64,000 bases of DNA. It comes from Haloarcula halobia. Lineage in GTDB: Archaea; Halobacteriota; Halobacteria; Halobacteriales; Haloarculaceae. The position numbers and the translations under genes were made by a program. Of the stretch, positions 41,033-50,637 are shown piece after piece; within the stretch, counting starts at the first letter, position 1, and the number at the start of each line of letters is the position of its first letter. The stretch is taken from NCBI RefSeq assembly GCF_029338255.1, contig NZ_CP119787.1:372001-436000 (forward strand), written 5' to 3'. Under the pieces are notes generated by a model. The model made no database searches and was not told the origin of the DNA. It worked only from the letters and a program-made list of their open reading frames with translations.

Positions 41033-42085
41033 TTACTCGTCGTCGTCGGCGTCGGTCACGTCCACGTCCGGCAGCATGACGACGTTCTCCCGGCCGATTC
41101 GGAACGTCTCGACCCGCTCGTCGTCGCGCAGACCACCGATGACCTGGCTCGTCTTTGCGTCGGTCCACCCGAGTTCGCTGGCGACCGCCTGTTGCTTGAT
41201 TCGGCCGCCGTTACGTTCGAGCAGGCGCAGCACCTGCTCCTCGTTGCTGAGGAGGTCGTCCGGCGGCGCCGTCTCGGCCTGCGCAGCGGCGTCCGCGTCC
41301 CCGTCGTCGGTCGCCGTCTGCGTGTCGCCGCCGTCGGGGCCGTCACCACCCTCACCGGCGAGGCGCCGACGAGTGAGGACCGCCGCGGCCGCCAACGCGA
41401 GCAGCACCACGAGCGCGCCGCCGACGACCAGCGGGTCGAGGCCACCGCTGTCGGAGGGCGCGCCTTCGGTGGCGACGACGCGGGGTTCGTCGGTCCCGAA
41501 CTGTTGCTGGCCCCGCCAGGTCACGGAGGTGTTCGTCCGGTCGTCGGGCTGGGGGGTGACAGAGGTGGCGGTGTAGGCGGCCGGCCAGCGAAGCGTCAGC
41601 GAGGTGTCGCTGTCCAGGAAGAGGCCGGCGAGCGCGTCGCCGCTCTCGAGTTGCCCGTCGCTCGTCGCCGCAAAGTTGGTCCACCGGAACCGGTAGGTGA
41701 CGACGCCGTACGTCTGGCCGAACGTCTCCTGCCGGGCGGTGACCGAGACGTTCCGGACGGCCATCGACCGGCCGGTGGCGTTCTCGGCCGTCGCAGCTGT
41801 CCGCCCCATCCGGTCGCCGAAGCGGTCGGTGTAGACCGACTCGTTGGCCTCGATGTCCGCCCGGAGGTCCCCGAAGGCCTGGGTGTCGTTGTCGTCGTCG
41901 AGGCGGATGCGGTAGGCGACCGTCCACCGGGCGTCCCCGTCCGCCTCGACGTCGGCGGTCATCACGACCACGTCCGGATCGACGGACTGCTGGGCGAGCG
42001 CATCGAAGACGCCGGCGGATGCAGTCGGGACGAGGAACAGCGTCACGACCAGTGCGAGCGCCAGGAGGCGGCCAGTCGGTGGCAT
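41033..42085 (-). CDS. Membrane-anchored protein with cytosolic winged-helix domain
   Basis: From MPPTGRLLALALVVTLFLVP (signal peptide, cut after TASA) the protein has 350 residues. An extracellular beta-rich domain (about 30-200, WTVAYRIRLDDDNDTQ, VVTYRFRWTNFA) precedes a membrane helix (PLVVGGALVVLLALAAAAVL), an acidic linker and a C-terminal winged helix (EEQVLRLLERNGGRIKQQAVASELGWTDAKTSQVIGGLRD). This arrangement suggests signalling from the cell surface to DNA, as in the DUF7343/DUF7345-type haloarchaeal proteins. The DNA target is unknown. Confidence 0.75.
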   Translation of the reverse strand: MPPTGRLLALALVVTLFLVPTASAGVFDALAQQSVDPDVVVMTADVEADGDARWTVAYRIRLDDDNDTQAFGDLRADIEANESVYTDRFGDRMGRTAATAENATGRSMAVRNVSVTARQETFGQTYGVVTYRFRWTNFAATSDGQLESGDALAGLFLDSDTSLTLRWPAAYTATSVTPQPDDRTNTSVTWRGQQQFGTDEPRVVATEGAPSDSGGLDPLVVGGALVVLLALAAAAVLTRRRLAGEGGDGPDGGDTQTATDDGDADAAAQAETAPPDDLLSNEEQVLRLLERNGGRIKQQAVASELGWTDAKTSQVIGGLRDDERVETFRIGRENVVMLPDVDVTDADDDE

Positions 42086-42174
42086 CTTCGCGTGGCTTTC
42101 GAGGCTCGGATGAAATACCTTACCACCGAGACCGGGCCACAAGGGATATCTCCGTCCGTCGACAGGGCTCACCC

Positions 42175-42363
42175 ATGGATCGCGCGAAACTCGAGGTCGA
42201 GACGCTGCTGAAGGTACTGCTGGTCCTCATCATCGTCTGGATCGGGCTCGAGGTCGTCGGAGAGGTACTGGGCATACTGGGGTGGTTGCTGGGACCGCTC
42301 CAGCCACTGCTCGGCATCGTTCTCATCGTCCTCATCATCCTCTACCTGACCGGTCGCCTGTAA
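42175..42363 (+). CDS. Small membrane protein, 62 residues
   Basis: It starts MDRAKLEVETLLKVLLVL and has two or three hydrophobic stretches (VLLVLIIVWIGLEVVGEVLGI and LLGIVLIVLIILYL) separated by GWLLGPLQP. It resembles small haloarchaeal membrane families such as DUF7554. Divergent from the membrane-anchored regulator, with 89 bp between starts. Confidence 0.65.
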   Translation: MDRAKLEVETLLKVLLVLIIVWIGLEVVGEVLGILGWLLGPLQPLLGIVLIVLIILYLTGRL

Positions 42364-42408
42364 CGCCCGACCGCGCCCCTTTTGCCGTCCGCACGACTCC
42401 ACACCACC

Positions 42409-42918
42409 GTGTACAGTCTGAACGTCTCGATTCCCGCCGCCGTCACCAGGCGTGCGAGTGAGCTTGCCCGCGAGCTCCCGCGAGCACGCGCCCGGCCTCG
42501 TGGCGAGCACACGCTGGTGATAAAGCGCCTCGGCGGGGGCGACCACACGGCCTACGCCCGCCTCGAGGGGCGAGCGCGGGACGCACTTCGGGGAACCGCT
42601 CCCTTCCAGGTCCGGGTGACGGGAATCGAGCAGTTCGAGACGGCCGTCACGGGCCCCTCGCCCGTCGTGTACCTCGCCGTCGAGAGCCCCGGACTGCTCG
42701 CCCTCCACGAGCGACTCTGCGAGTCGTTCGAGGCGATCGACGGGCTCGAAGGCGACGACTACACCCCCCACGTAACCGTCGCGCGCGGCGGCGACCGGGC
42801 GGCGGCCGACCGCCTCGTCGCCCGGGAGATCGACCCCGTGGAGTGGACCGTCGAAGAGCTGGTCTTCCAGGATGCCGAGCGCGGGCAGTCGGTCTCGCGG
42901 GTGTCCCTCCCGGCGTAG
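42409..42918 (+). CDS. 2'-5' RNA ligase / cyclic phosphodiesterase family protein
   Basis: From a GTG start (VYSLNVSIPAAV) the protein has 169 residues. The two-histidine phosphoesterase signature appears as HTLVIKR and HVTVARG, about 90 residues apart, as in LigT/CPDase enzymes that process 2',3'-cyclic phosphates on RNA. The first motif reads H-T-L rather than the usual H-x-T, so activity needs caution. The RNA substrate is unknown. Confidence 0.72.
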   Translation: MYSLNVSIPAAVTRRASELARELPRARARPRGEHTLVIKRLGGGDHTAYARLEGRARDALRGTAPFQVRVTGIEQFETAVTGPSPVVYLAVESPGLLALHERLCESFEAIDGLEGDDYTPHVTVARGGDRAAADRLVAREIDPVEWTVEELVFQDAERGQSVSRVSLPA

Positions 42919-43079
42919 TGGCGAACAGGTGACACTCCCGGTCCCGGAGCGGCGTGTCACGCTATCGCGGGACGCCCCGGGGCGACGTTCAGCGCACAGC
43001 GGAACTGGTCCCGGGTTCGCATATGAACCTTCGGCGCGGGTGGCAACGTTTTTGCCCTCGCCTGCCGTGGCAATCGCGT

Positions 43080-43502
43080 ATGGATTATCGCGAGGTCGAC
43101 ACCGCCTCGGAGTTCGTCTGCCGACTGGACCACGGCGCCGACTGGCGAGCGGAGATCGAGGGGCTCGCCGACGACGAGGACCTCGACGCGGCCTTCTTCT
43201 ACGGGCTCGGCGCGGTGCAGGACGCCGAGATATGGTTCTACGACCAGGACCGACAGGAGTACGACCCCGTCACGTTCGACGAGGAACTCGAGATGGCCGC
43301 CTGCATGGGCAACGTCTCGTGGCTGGACGGCGAGCGGTTCGCCCACACCCACGCCGTCCTCTCGCGGCCGGACGGCGAGGCCATCGCGGGCCACCTGAAC
43401 AGCGCGACGGTGTTCGCCGGCGAGGTGTACGTCCGTGGGTTCGACACCCACCTGGAACGCGCCCACGACGAGACGACGGACCTGGACCTCTGGGAGCGCT
43501 GA
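43080..43502 (+). CDS. PPC/DUF296-domain protein
   Basis: This 140-residue protein starts MDYREVDTASEFVCRLDHG. The blocks AAFFYGLGAVQDAEIWFYDQ, MAACMGNVSWLDGERFAHTHAVLS and GHLNSATVFAGEVYVRG match the PPC domain, which in archaea and bacteria occurs alone as a trimer. In plants it is fused to AT-hook motifs. Its stop is one base before the polC start, suggesting coupling with the replicative polymerase gene. Confidence 0.85.
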   Translation: MDYREVDTASEFVCRLDHGADWRAEIEGLADDEDLDAAFFYGLGAVQDAEIWFYDQDRQEYDPVTFDEELEMAACMGNVSWLDGERFAHTHAVLSRPDGEAIAGHLNSATVFAGEVYVRGFDTHLERAHDETTDLDLWER

Positions 43503-43503
43503 G

Positions 43504-46500
43504 ATGCGAGAGGCCGACGAACAGTACTTCGAGACGCTGGAGACGCAACTCGACGAGGCGATGGCCGTCGCCCAGCGCGCGAAGAAACGAGGTGGGGACC
43601 CCAAACCCGAGGTCGAGATTCCCACGGCCAGGGACATGGCCGACCGCGTCGAGAACATCCTCGGCATCGAGGGCGTCGCCGAGCGCGTGCGCGAACTCGA
43701 GGGGCAGATGTCCCGCGAGGAGGCCGCCCTGGAACTCGTCGACGACTTCGTCGAGGGGACCGTCGGCGACTACGACACCCGCGAGGGGAAAGTCGAGGGC
43801 GCGGTCCGCACCGCCGTCGCCCTGCTGACCGAGGGTGTGGTCGCCGCGCCGATCGAGGGGATCGACCGCGTCGAGTTGCTCGAAAACGACGACGGGACGG
43901 AGTTCATCAACGTCTACTACGCCGGCCCGATCCGCTCTGCGGGCGGGACCGCCCAGGCACTGTCGGTGCTGGTCGCCGACTACGCCCGCGCGCTGCTCGG
44001 CATCGACCAGTACAGGGCCCGCGAGGAGGAGATCGGCCGCTACGCCGAGGAGGTCGACCTCTACGACAAGGACACCGGCCTCCAGTACTCCCCGAAGGAG
44101 AAGGAGACGAAGTTCATCGCCGAGCACATGCCCATCATGCTCGACGGCGAGGCCACCGGCGACGAGGAGGTTTCGGGCTTCCGGGACCTCGAGCGCGTGG
44201 ACTCGAACTCGGCGCGCGGCGGGATGTGCCTCGTGCTCGCGGAGGGCATCGCCCTGAAGGCCCCGAAGATCCAGCGCTACACGCGGAACTTAGACGAGGT
44301 CGACTGGCCGTGGCTCCAGGACCTCATCGACGGGACCATCGGCGACGAGGACAGCGAGGCCGCCGAGGAAGCAGACGACGACGGCGAGGACGGGAGCGAG
44401 GACGCCAGGGAGGAGGACGACGACGCGAGCGAGGAACCGAGTGGGCCACCGCGCGTCGACCCCGCCAAGAAGTACCTCCGGGACCTCATCGCCGGCCGAC
44501 CCGTCTTCTCTCACCCCTCGAAGCCGGGCGGCTTCCGCCTGCGCTACGGCCGGGCCAGGAACCACGGGTTCGCGACGGCCGGCGTCCACCCGGCGACGAT
44601 GCACCTGGTCGACGACTTCCTGGCGACCGGGACCCAGATCAAGACCGAGCGGCCCGGGAAAGCCGCCGGCGTCGTCCCCGTCGACACCATCGAAGGGCCG
44701 ACCGTTCGCCTCGCCAACGGCGAGGTCCGGCGCATCGACGACGCCGAGGAGGCCCTGGCGGTGCGCAACGGGGTCGAGAAGGTCCTGGACCTCGGCGAGT
44801 ACCTGGTCAACTACGGCGAGTTCGTCGAGAACAACCACCCGCTCGCGCCCGCCTCCTACACCGTCGAGTGGTGGGAGCAGGACGTCGAGGCCGCCGGCGC
44901 CGACGTCCAGGCGCTGTGCGACGACCCCACCGTCGACCTCGCCGAACCCAGCGCCGAGGAAGCCCTGGCGTGGGCGAACGAGTACGACGCGCCGCTCCAC
45001 CCGAAGTACACCTACCTCTGGCACGACGTCACGGTCGACCGAGTGACGGCCCTCGCCGACGCCGTCGAGGCGGCACGGGTCGCACAGACCGACGGGGCGG
45101 CGATGGAACGCGAGGCGGCCGTCGACGGAGCGCTCGTGCTCCCGAAGTCCGAGCCAGTTCGGGAGACGCTGGAGCATCTACTGGTCGAACACACCCAGGA
45201 CGAGGACTCCCTGATCGTCGAGGACTGGGTGCCGCTGGTCCGGACGCTTGGCTTCTCGGGGTCGCTGGACCGGGACTGGACCCCGGCGGATCTCTCCGAG
45301 CGCGCCCGCACGTACGACGACGGCGACAACGCCATCGAAGCGGTGAACGAGATTGCCCCCTTCGAGGTCCGCGAGCGCGCCCCCACCCGCATCGGGAACC
45401 GGATGGGTCGCCCGGAGAAGTCCGAGCGCCGGGACCTCTCGCCGGCTGTCCACACCCTCTTCCCCATCGGCGAGGCCGGCGGGGCCCAGCGGGACGTCGC
45501 GACGGCGGCGAAGCACGCCGACTCGATGAGCGACACGCCGGGCCGCGTCGAGGTGGAGGTCGCCCGCCGGCGGTGTCTGGAGTGTGGCACCGAGACCCAC
45601 ATGGCCCGCTGTCCGGAGTGTTCGGGCGCGGCCGAGACCGTTTACGAGTGTCGCGACTGCGGGGAGGAGGTCGAACCCGACGAGTCGGGCCGGGCCGAGT
45701 GTCCTCGCTGTGAGACGCTGGCCTCGCCGGTCCAGACGAAGGAACTCGACATCCACGCGGCCTACCGCGACGCCCTCGAATCGGTCGGCGAGCGCGAGAC
45801 GGCCTTCGAGCAACTGAAGGGCGTCAAGGGGCTCTCCTCGGCCGAAAAGATCCCCGAGCCGATGGAGAAGGGCGTCCTCCGGGCGAAACACGACGTCTCG
45901 TCGTTCAAGGACGGCACCGTCCGCTACGACATGACCGACCTGCCGGTGACCGCGGTGCGGCCGTCGGAACTCGACGTCGAAGCCGACCGACTGCGGTCGC
46001 TGGGCTACGAGTACGACATCCACGGCGAACGCCTCACCCACGAGGACCAGCTGGTCGAACTCAAGGTCCAGGACGTCGTCCTCTCGGACGGCGCGGCCGA
46101 GCACATGCTTCAGACCGCCGCCTTCGTCGACGATCTGCTGGAACAGTACTACGGCCTCGAGCGGTACTACGAGTTCGACGGCCGCGAGGACCTCGTGGGC
46201 GAACTCGTCTTCGGGATGGCCCCCCACACGAGCGCGGCGACGGTGGGCCGCGTCGTCGGGTTCACGTCGGCGGCCGTCGGGTACGCGCATCCGTATTTTC
46301 ACGCCGCTAAGCGCCGCAACTGCGATGGTGACGAAGATTGCGTCATGCTCCTCATGGACGGCCTGTTGAACTTCTCGCGTGCCTATCTCCCCGACAAGCG
46401 CGGGGGCCGGATGGACGCCCCGCTGGTGATGTCCTCGCGAATCGACCCCAGCGAGATCGACGACGAGGCCCACAACATGGACATCATGGACGCCTATCCC

Positions 46501-47073
46501 CGGGAGTTCTACGAGGCGACCCGCGAGATGGCCGACCCCGCCGACGTCGAGGAGGTTATGACGATCGCGGAGTCGACGCTGGGCACCGACCGCGAGTACA
46601 CCGACTTCCGGCACACCCACGACACCACGAACATCGCCGCGGGGCCGGCGCTGTCGGCGTACAAGACTTTGGGGTCGATGGAGGACAAGATGGACGCCCA
46701 GCTCGCCATCTCGCGGACGCTGCGCTCGGTCGTCGAGAGCGACGTCGCCGAACGCATCATCGAGTACCACTTCCTGCCGGACCTCATCGGGAACCTCCGG
46801 GCCTTCTCCCGCCAGGAGACCCGCTGTCTGGACTGCGGGGAGTCCTACCGGCGGATGCCCCTGAGCGGCGACTGCCGGGAGTGTGGCGGGCGGGTGAACC
46901 TCACCGTCCACGAGGGGTCGGTCACGAAGTACATCGACACGGCCATCCGTGTCGCCGAGGAGTTCGGCGCGCGGGATTACACGAAACAGCGCCTGAAGAT
47001 TCTCGAGCGCTCCATCGAGTCCGTCTTCGAGAACGACCACAACAAGCAGTCGGGCATCGCCGACTTCATGTGA
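43504..47073 (+). CDS. polC: DNA polymerase D (family D) large subunit DP2, intein-free
   Basis: This 1189-residue protein starts MREADEQYFETLE. It has YAGPIRSAGGTAQALS near the N-terminus, an acidic insert (about 285-325), zinc clusters around CLECGTETHMARCPECS and CRDCGEEVEPDESGRAECPRC, the catalytic KRRNCDGDEDCVMLLMDGL (Cys940) and a C-terminal zinc module CLDCG/CRECG. Together with DP1 it forms the archaeal replicative polymerase. The NCDGDED segment, a known intein insertion point in archaeal DP2, is uninterrupted. Codons around 46284-46345 are more AT-rich than the rest of the gene. Confidence 0.95.
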   Translation: MREADEQYFETLETQLDEAMAVAQRAKKRGGDPKPEVEIPTARDMADRVENILGIEGVAERVRELEGQMSREEAALELVDDFVEGTVGDYDTREGKVEGAVRTAVALLTEGVVAAPIEGIDRVELLENDDGTEFINVYYAGPIRSAGGTAQALSVLVADYARALLGIDQYRAREEEIGRYAEEVDLYDKDTGLQYSPKEKETKFIAEHMPIMLDGEATGDEEVSGFRDLERVDSNSARGGMCLVLAEGIALKAPKIQRYTRNLDEVDWPWLQDLIDGTIGDEDSEAAEEADDDGEDGSEDAREEDDDASEEPSGPPRVDPAKKYLRDLIAGRPVFSHPSKPGGFRLRYGRARNHGFATAGVHPATMHLVDDFLATGTQIKTERPGKAAGVVPVDTIEGPTVRLANGEVRRIDDAEEALAVRNGVEKVLDLGEYLVNYGEFVENNHPLAPASYTVEWWEQDVEAAGADVQALCDDPTVDLAEPSAEEALAWANEYDAPLHPKYTYLWHDVTVDRVTALADAVEAARVAQTDGAAMEREAAVDGALVLPKSEPVRETLEHLLVEHTQDEDSLIVEDWVPLVRTLGFSGSLDRDWTPADLSERARTYDDGDNAIEAVNEIAPFEVRERAPTRIGNRMGRPEKSERRDLSPAVHTLFPIGEAGGAQRDVATAAKHADSMSDTPGRVEVEVARRRCLECGTETHMARCPECSGAAETVYECRDCGEEVEPDESGRAECPRCETLASPVQTKELDIHAAYRDALESVGERETAFEQLKGVKGLSSAEKIPEPMEKGVLRAKHDVSSFKDGTVRYDMTDLPVTAVRPSELDVEADRLRSLGYEYDIHGERLTHEDQLVELKVQDVVLSDGAAEHMLQTAAFVDDLLEQYYGLERYYEFDGREDLVGELVFGMAPHTSAATVGRVVGFTSAAVGYAHPYFHAAKRRNCDGDEDCVMLLMDGLLNFSRAYLPDKRGGRMDAPLVMSSRIDPSEIDDEAHNMDIMDAYPREFYEATREMADPADVEEVMTIAESTLGTDREYTDFRHTHDTTNIAAGPALSAYKTLGSMEDKMDAQLAISRTLRSVVESDVAERIIEYHFLPDLIGNLRAFSRQETRCLDCGESYRRMPLSGDCRECGGRVNLTVHEGSVTKYIDTAIRVAEEFGARDYTKQRLKILERSIESVFENDHNKQSGIADFM

Positions 47074-47210
47074 GCGCGGCCGACCGAACCAGTTCTCTGT
47101 GCCCCCCGACCCCGCTTGCGGCCACGTACGTACCAGATACGGACGCCGTGTGACGGTCGTGTGACAGTCGTCCGATGGGTGCTTTTGACCCCCTGTGCCG
47201 TCCTTGCGAT

Positions 47211-47432
47211 ATGGTCACACGCCCTGACGACGGGGCGACGCCCGAATCGCCGGCGGCGCCCAGCATCCAGGTACGCGAGCGCGGGCCGACCTACTCGCCC
47301 AGCACGCTCTACCAGCTCGAGATAGCGGTCCTGAAACACCAGGTCGCCACGCTCGAGTCGGAACTGGAACGCAGAGAACAGCAACGACAGGCGCTCGTCG
47401 ACCGGTACGAGCGACTGTTAGAACAGCGGTAG
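47211..47432 (+). CDS. Small coiled-coil protein
   Basis: This 73-residue protein starts MVTRPDDGATPESPAAPS. The N-terminal half is disordered and the C-terminal half is one long helix with heptad pattern (LYQLEIAVLKHQVATLESELERREQQRQALVDRYERLLE). Probably a dimeric partner protein; function unknown. It is convergent with serA, four bases apart. Confidence 0.65.
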   Translation: MVTRPDDGATPESPAAPSIQVRERGPTYSPSTLYQLEIAVLKHQVATLESELERREQQRQALVDRYERLLEQR

Positions 47433-47436
47433 GGGC

Positions 47437-49023
47437 CTACTCGTCGCCGAGGGCGACGTAGGTGGTCTCGATGATGCGGTCGTCGGCGTTCAATGTCTCG
47501 AGCAGTTCGGCGGGCGGTTTCTCGTCCAAGTTGTAGACCGAGAGCGCCTCGCTGCCGATGGTCCGGCGGCCGTTGAACATCCCCGCGATGTTGATGTCGG
47601 ACTCGCCGAGTGCCGTCCCGATGAAGCCGATGGTGCCGGGTTCGTCCTTGTTCCGGACGACCAGCATGTGGCCGTGGGGGACCGCCTCGATGCGGTGGCC
47701 GTCGATGCGGACGATGCGGGACTCCTCGCCACCGAATCGGGTCCCACAGACGGAGACGGAGTCCTCGCCGTCGGAGACGGTGACGGTGATGAGGCTCTGG
47801 TAGTCCTCTGCGGAGCTCGTCTTCGACTCCGTGACGTCGATGCCGCGCTCCTTCGCGATCTGGGGGGCGTTGACCGCGTTGACCTGCATGTCGGAGGGCT
47901 CGAAGACGCCTTTCAGCGCGCTGGCAGTGACGTACTCGACGTCCTGGTCGGCGATGTCGCCGGCGTAGGCGACCTCGACGGTGGACATGTGCTTGTCGAA
48001 CAGCTGGACGGCGATTCGGCCGGCGGTGTCGGCCAGGTCGAGGTACGGCTGGACCTGTTCGAACGTCGCGCGGTCGATGGAGGGGGCGTTCAGTGCGTTC
48101 GCGACCGGTTCCTCGTTGAACGCCGCGACGACCTGGTCGGCCGTTGAGGTGGCGACGTTCTCCTGGGCGGCCTCAGTCGAGGCGCCCAGGTGGGGGGTGA
48201 CGATGACGTCGTCGACGTCCAGCAGCGGACTACCGGGGTCCAGCGGTTCCTCGCCGAAGACGTCCAGCGCCGCACCTTTGAGGACGCCGTCCTCGACGGC
48301 CTCGGCCAGCGCCGCCTCGTCGACGATGCCGCCGCGGGCACAGTTGACGACGTAGCCGCCCTCGAGCTGGGCGAGTTCCTCTTCGCCGATCATGTTCTCG
48401 GTCTCGGGGGTCAGCGGCGTGTGGATGGTGACGAAGTCGGCGGCCGCGAGACACTCGTCGAGTTCGTCGACAAGGTCGGCGCCGAACTGGCTGGCGCGTT
48501 CCTCGCTGATGTAGGGATCGAAGGTCACGATGTCCATCCCGAGGTGACCCAACCGCTTGGCGACCTCCTGGCCGACGCGCCCGAAACCGACGACGCCCAG
48601 CGTCTTGTTGTTGAGCTCGGTGCCGAGGAACTCGCCTTTGGCCCACTCGCCGTGCTTCAGGCGCTCGTGGGCCTGGGGGATAGAGCGCGCGGTGGCAAAC
48701 GCCATCGCGACGGAGTGTTCGGCGGCGGCGCGGACGTTGCCCTCGGGGGCGTTCGCGACGACGACGCCGTGGCCGGTGGCGGCGTCGATGTCGATGTTGT
48801 CGACGCCGATGCCGGCCCGGCCGACGATGACGAGTTCGGGGGCGGCCTCGAACAGCGCTCTCGAGACGTCCGTGCCGGAGCGGACGATGAGCGCGTGGGC
48901 GTCGGAAACGGCGTCGAACAGTGCCTCGCCCTCGACGTCGTAGGCTGTCTCGACCTCGTGGCCCGCTTGGCGGAGGCGTTCGAGTCCGGCGTCCGCGATG
49001 GGGTCCGTGACGAGTACCTTCAT
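47437..49023 (-). CDS. serA: D-3-phosphoglycerate dehydrogenase
   Basis: From MKVLVTDPIADAGLERLR the protein has 528 residues. The NAD-binding loop is LGVVGFGRVGQEVAKRL, the catalytic His lies in TPHLGAST, and the substrate-domain Arg lies in NCARGGIVDE. A C-terminal allosteric substrate-binding domain and an ACT domain (MLVVRNKDEPGTIGFIG) give the long-type SerA, the first enzyme of serine synthesis and usually inhibited by serine. An upstream in-frame extension to 49152 is not protein-like. Confidence 0.94.
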   Translation of the reverse strand: MKVLVTDPIADAGLERLRQAGHEVETAYDVEGEALFDAVSDAHALIVRSGTDVSRALFEAAPELVIVGRAGIGVDNIDIDAATGHGVVVANAPEGNVRAAAEHSVAMAFATARSIPQAHERLKHGEWAKGEFLGTELNNKTLGVVGFGRVGQEVAKRLGHLGMDIVTFDPYISEERASQFGADLVDELDECLAAADFVTIHTPLTPETENMIGEEELAQLEGGYVVNCARGGIVDEAALAEAVEDGVLKGAALDVFGEEPLDPGSPLLDVDDVIVTPHLGASTEAAQENVATSTADQVVAAFNEEPVANALNAPSIDRATFEQVQPYLDLADTAGRIAVQLFDKHMSTVEVAYAGDIADQDVEYVTASALKGVFEPSDMQVNAVNAPQIAKERGIDVTESKTSSAEDYQSLITVTVSDGEDSVSVCGTRFGGEESRIVRIDGHRIEAVPHGHMLVVRNKDEPGTIGFIGTALGESDINIAGMFNGRRTIGSEALSVYNLDEKPPAELLETLNADDRIIETTYVALGDE

Positions 49024-49257
49024 ACCGGGTCGGACTTCCTGGGGGGCCATAACGCTTGTTTTCTCGTCGCGTGTGTACGCGACCCGAAACCACAGACGGG
49101 CGAGAGACGAACGTCGGGGAAACCGGCGGTCCGTGGACCTGCCGACCGGCATCGGGACGTGGGCACGACAGGATCCACTGGTCGAGCGGGGTGATAAGAT
49201 GGCGTTACCGGGCGAGAACCGTCGATAGCGTCTCGACGACCGGGTCGAAACAGACGC

Positions 49258-49425
49258 TTACCGCCATGCCGGGAGCGAGGCCGCCTCTACGAGTGGAAGT
49301 GTAAGATAGGCGTCGTCCTGCGAGACGTCCGCGATGATGAGGGTGTCGGTCGTGCCTTCCTCGACGGAAGCCATGACCTCTCCGTCCGCAGCAACTTCCA
49401 CTGGGGCAACCGTGTCCGGCTCCAT
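49258..49425 (-). CDS. Small acidic protein, 55 residues
   Basis: It starts MEPDTVAPVEVAADGEVMAS and ends LPLVEAASLPAWR with TAA at 49258. A TATA-like cttaaata (reverse strand, about 49448-49455) lies 27 bases upstream of the ATG, which supports a leaderless transcript. It resembles the small haloarchaeal DUF7556-type proteins. Function unknown. Longer overlapping frames in this spot are Arg-rich and not credible. Confidence 0.65.
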   Translation of the reverse strand: MEPDTVAPVEVAADGEVMASVEEGTTDTLIIADVSQDDAYLTLPLVEAASLPAWR

Positions 49426-49791
49426 GCATGATAATATGTAACAATAGTATTTAAGAATAGCGGAACCGACGCACGGCGCGTCAGTGCCCTCAGAATTGAC
49501 ATCGTCCGGTCACTGCGATTCTCGAGTGTGAAACGACGCTACTGTTAGTTTCCAGCAAACGCTCGATTCGAGCGTCTGGGAGGGTAATCCGGGATGAAAC
49601 CGGGTAATTGCTCGTTATCGTGACCGATTCTCCGAGTGACAGGATGGCGGGGGGCACTGGCCCATCATCCGCGGGTCGGGAGCCGTCCCGGCGACGCGAG
49701 GCGCCTGGGGGAGGGCGCCGAGGGCACCGCTGGCGGTCGAACGCGGCGGATGTTAAGGACTTAGTAGGTGCGGGGCGGACCCTTTGGCAGT
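49426..49791. other. 366-bp intergenic region
   Basis: It holds the promoter of the 55-residue gene (left edge), a 15-base palindrome cgctcgattcgagcg (49560-49574), and a GC-rich stretch with a ggatgg...ccatcc-like pairing (about 49642-49670). No open frame looks coding, and I cannot match it to RNase P, SRP or another known RNA. Confidence 0.4.
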
Positions 49792-50637
49792 ATGAACGTT
49801 GCAGACGTCATGACGCCTCGCTCGGAGGTCGTCACCGTCGAGATTCCCGGCACCCGTGACGACGTTCTCGAGTACCTCCAGGAGCGGGCGTTCTCGTCCG
49901 TCCCCGTGATCAAAGCGACCGACGACGGCGAGGAGTTCCGTGGCATCGTCTCCCGGGACGCCCTCATCGACCGGCCGGACGAAGACCAGCTGGCACTGCT
50001 CGTCGAGGAAGTCGAGACCACGACCGCGGAGGCCACCGTCGAGGCGGCCGCCCGTCTGATGGTCGAGAAAGGCGAACGCAGACTGCCCGTCGTCGACGGC
50101 GAGCTCGAGGGAATCGTCACCGTCACCGACGTCATCCGCGCCATCGCCAGCGGCGACGCCGACGGGGAGACGGAGGTCGGCGACCTGGCGGGCCGCGACA
50201 TCAACTGCATCTACGCCGGGACGCCACTGACGGTCGCCGAGCGAGAGCTGGCCCACGCCGGCGTCCCCTACGGCGTCGTCCTGGACGACGACGGCGACAC
50301 CGCAGGCATGCTGACCGAAGTGGACATCATCGAGGTGGCTCGCGTCGTCGAGGGCGAGGACGACACCGGCGACTCCATCGCCGGCCAGGACGACGAGTGG
50401 GCCTGGGAGGGTATCAAGGCCGTCGGCGGTCGCTACATGCCGACGCGCAACGTCGAGATCCCGGTCGAACCCGTACGCGAGTTCATGACCGAGGACCTGG
50501 TCACCGTCAACAAGCGCCGGACCGCGACGGAGGCGGCCCAGCTGATGATCGAACACGAGATCGAGCAGATTCCGCTGGTCTCCGGTTCGGACCTGGTCGG
50601 CATCGTCCGGGACATCGACCTGCTGAGGGCCCTATGA
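49792..50637 (+). CDS. Four-CBS-domain protein
   Basis: This 281-residue protein starts MNVADVMTPRSEVVTVEIP. Four CBS repeats in two Bateman pairs are visible (VMTPRSEV, ATVEAAARLMVEKGERRLPVV, AGTPLTVAERELAHAG and FMTEDLVTVNKRRTATEAAQLM). CBS pairs bind adenosyl ligands such as ATP, AMP or AdoMet and act as sensors. Its stop overlaps the glyS start (ATGA at 50634-50637), so it may adjust or report on energy state alongside glycyl-tRNA synthesis. Confidence 0.85.
   Translation: MNVADVMTPRSEVVTVEIPGTRDDVLEYLQERAFSSVPVIKATDDGEEFRGIVSRDALIDRPDEDQLALLVEEVETTTAEATVEAAARLMVEKGERRLPVVDGELEGIVTVTDVIRAIASGDADGETEVGDLAGRDINCIYAGTPLTVAERELAHAGVPYGVVLDDDGDTAGMLTEVDIIEVARVVEGEDDTGDSIAGQDDEWAWEGIKAVGGRYMPTRNVEIPVEPVREFMTEDLVTVNKRRTATEAAQLMIEHEIEQIPLVSGSDLVGIVRDIDLLRAL

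Noticed and set aside
45178-47040. 620-residue reverse frame opposite polC
   Set aside because: Shadow of polC; no motif and the wrong composition for a haloarchaeal protein.
43504-47073. Intein in polC
   Set aside because: The conserved insertion point reads through (KRRNCDGDED) and the length is normal for an intein-free DP2.
49500-49790. Structured non-coding RNA (RNase P or SRP RNA)
   Set aside because: Some GC-rich pairing but none of the conserved core sequences of these RNAs could be found.
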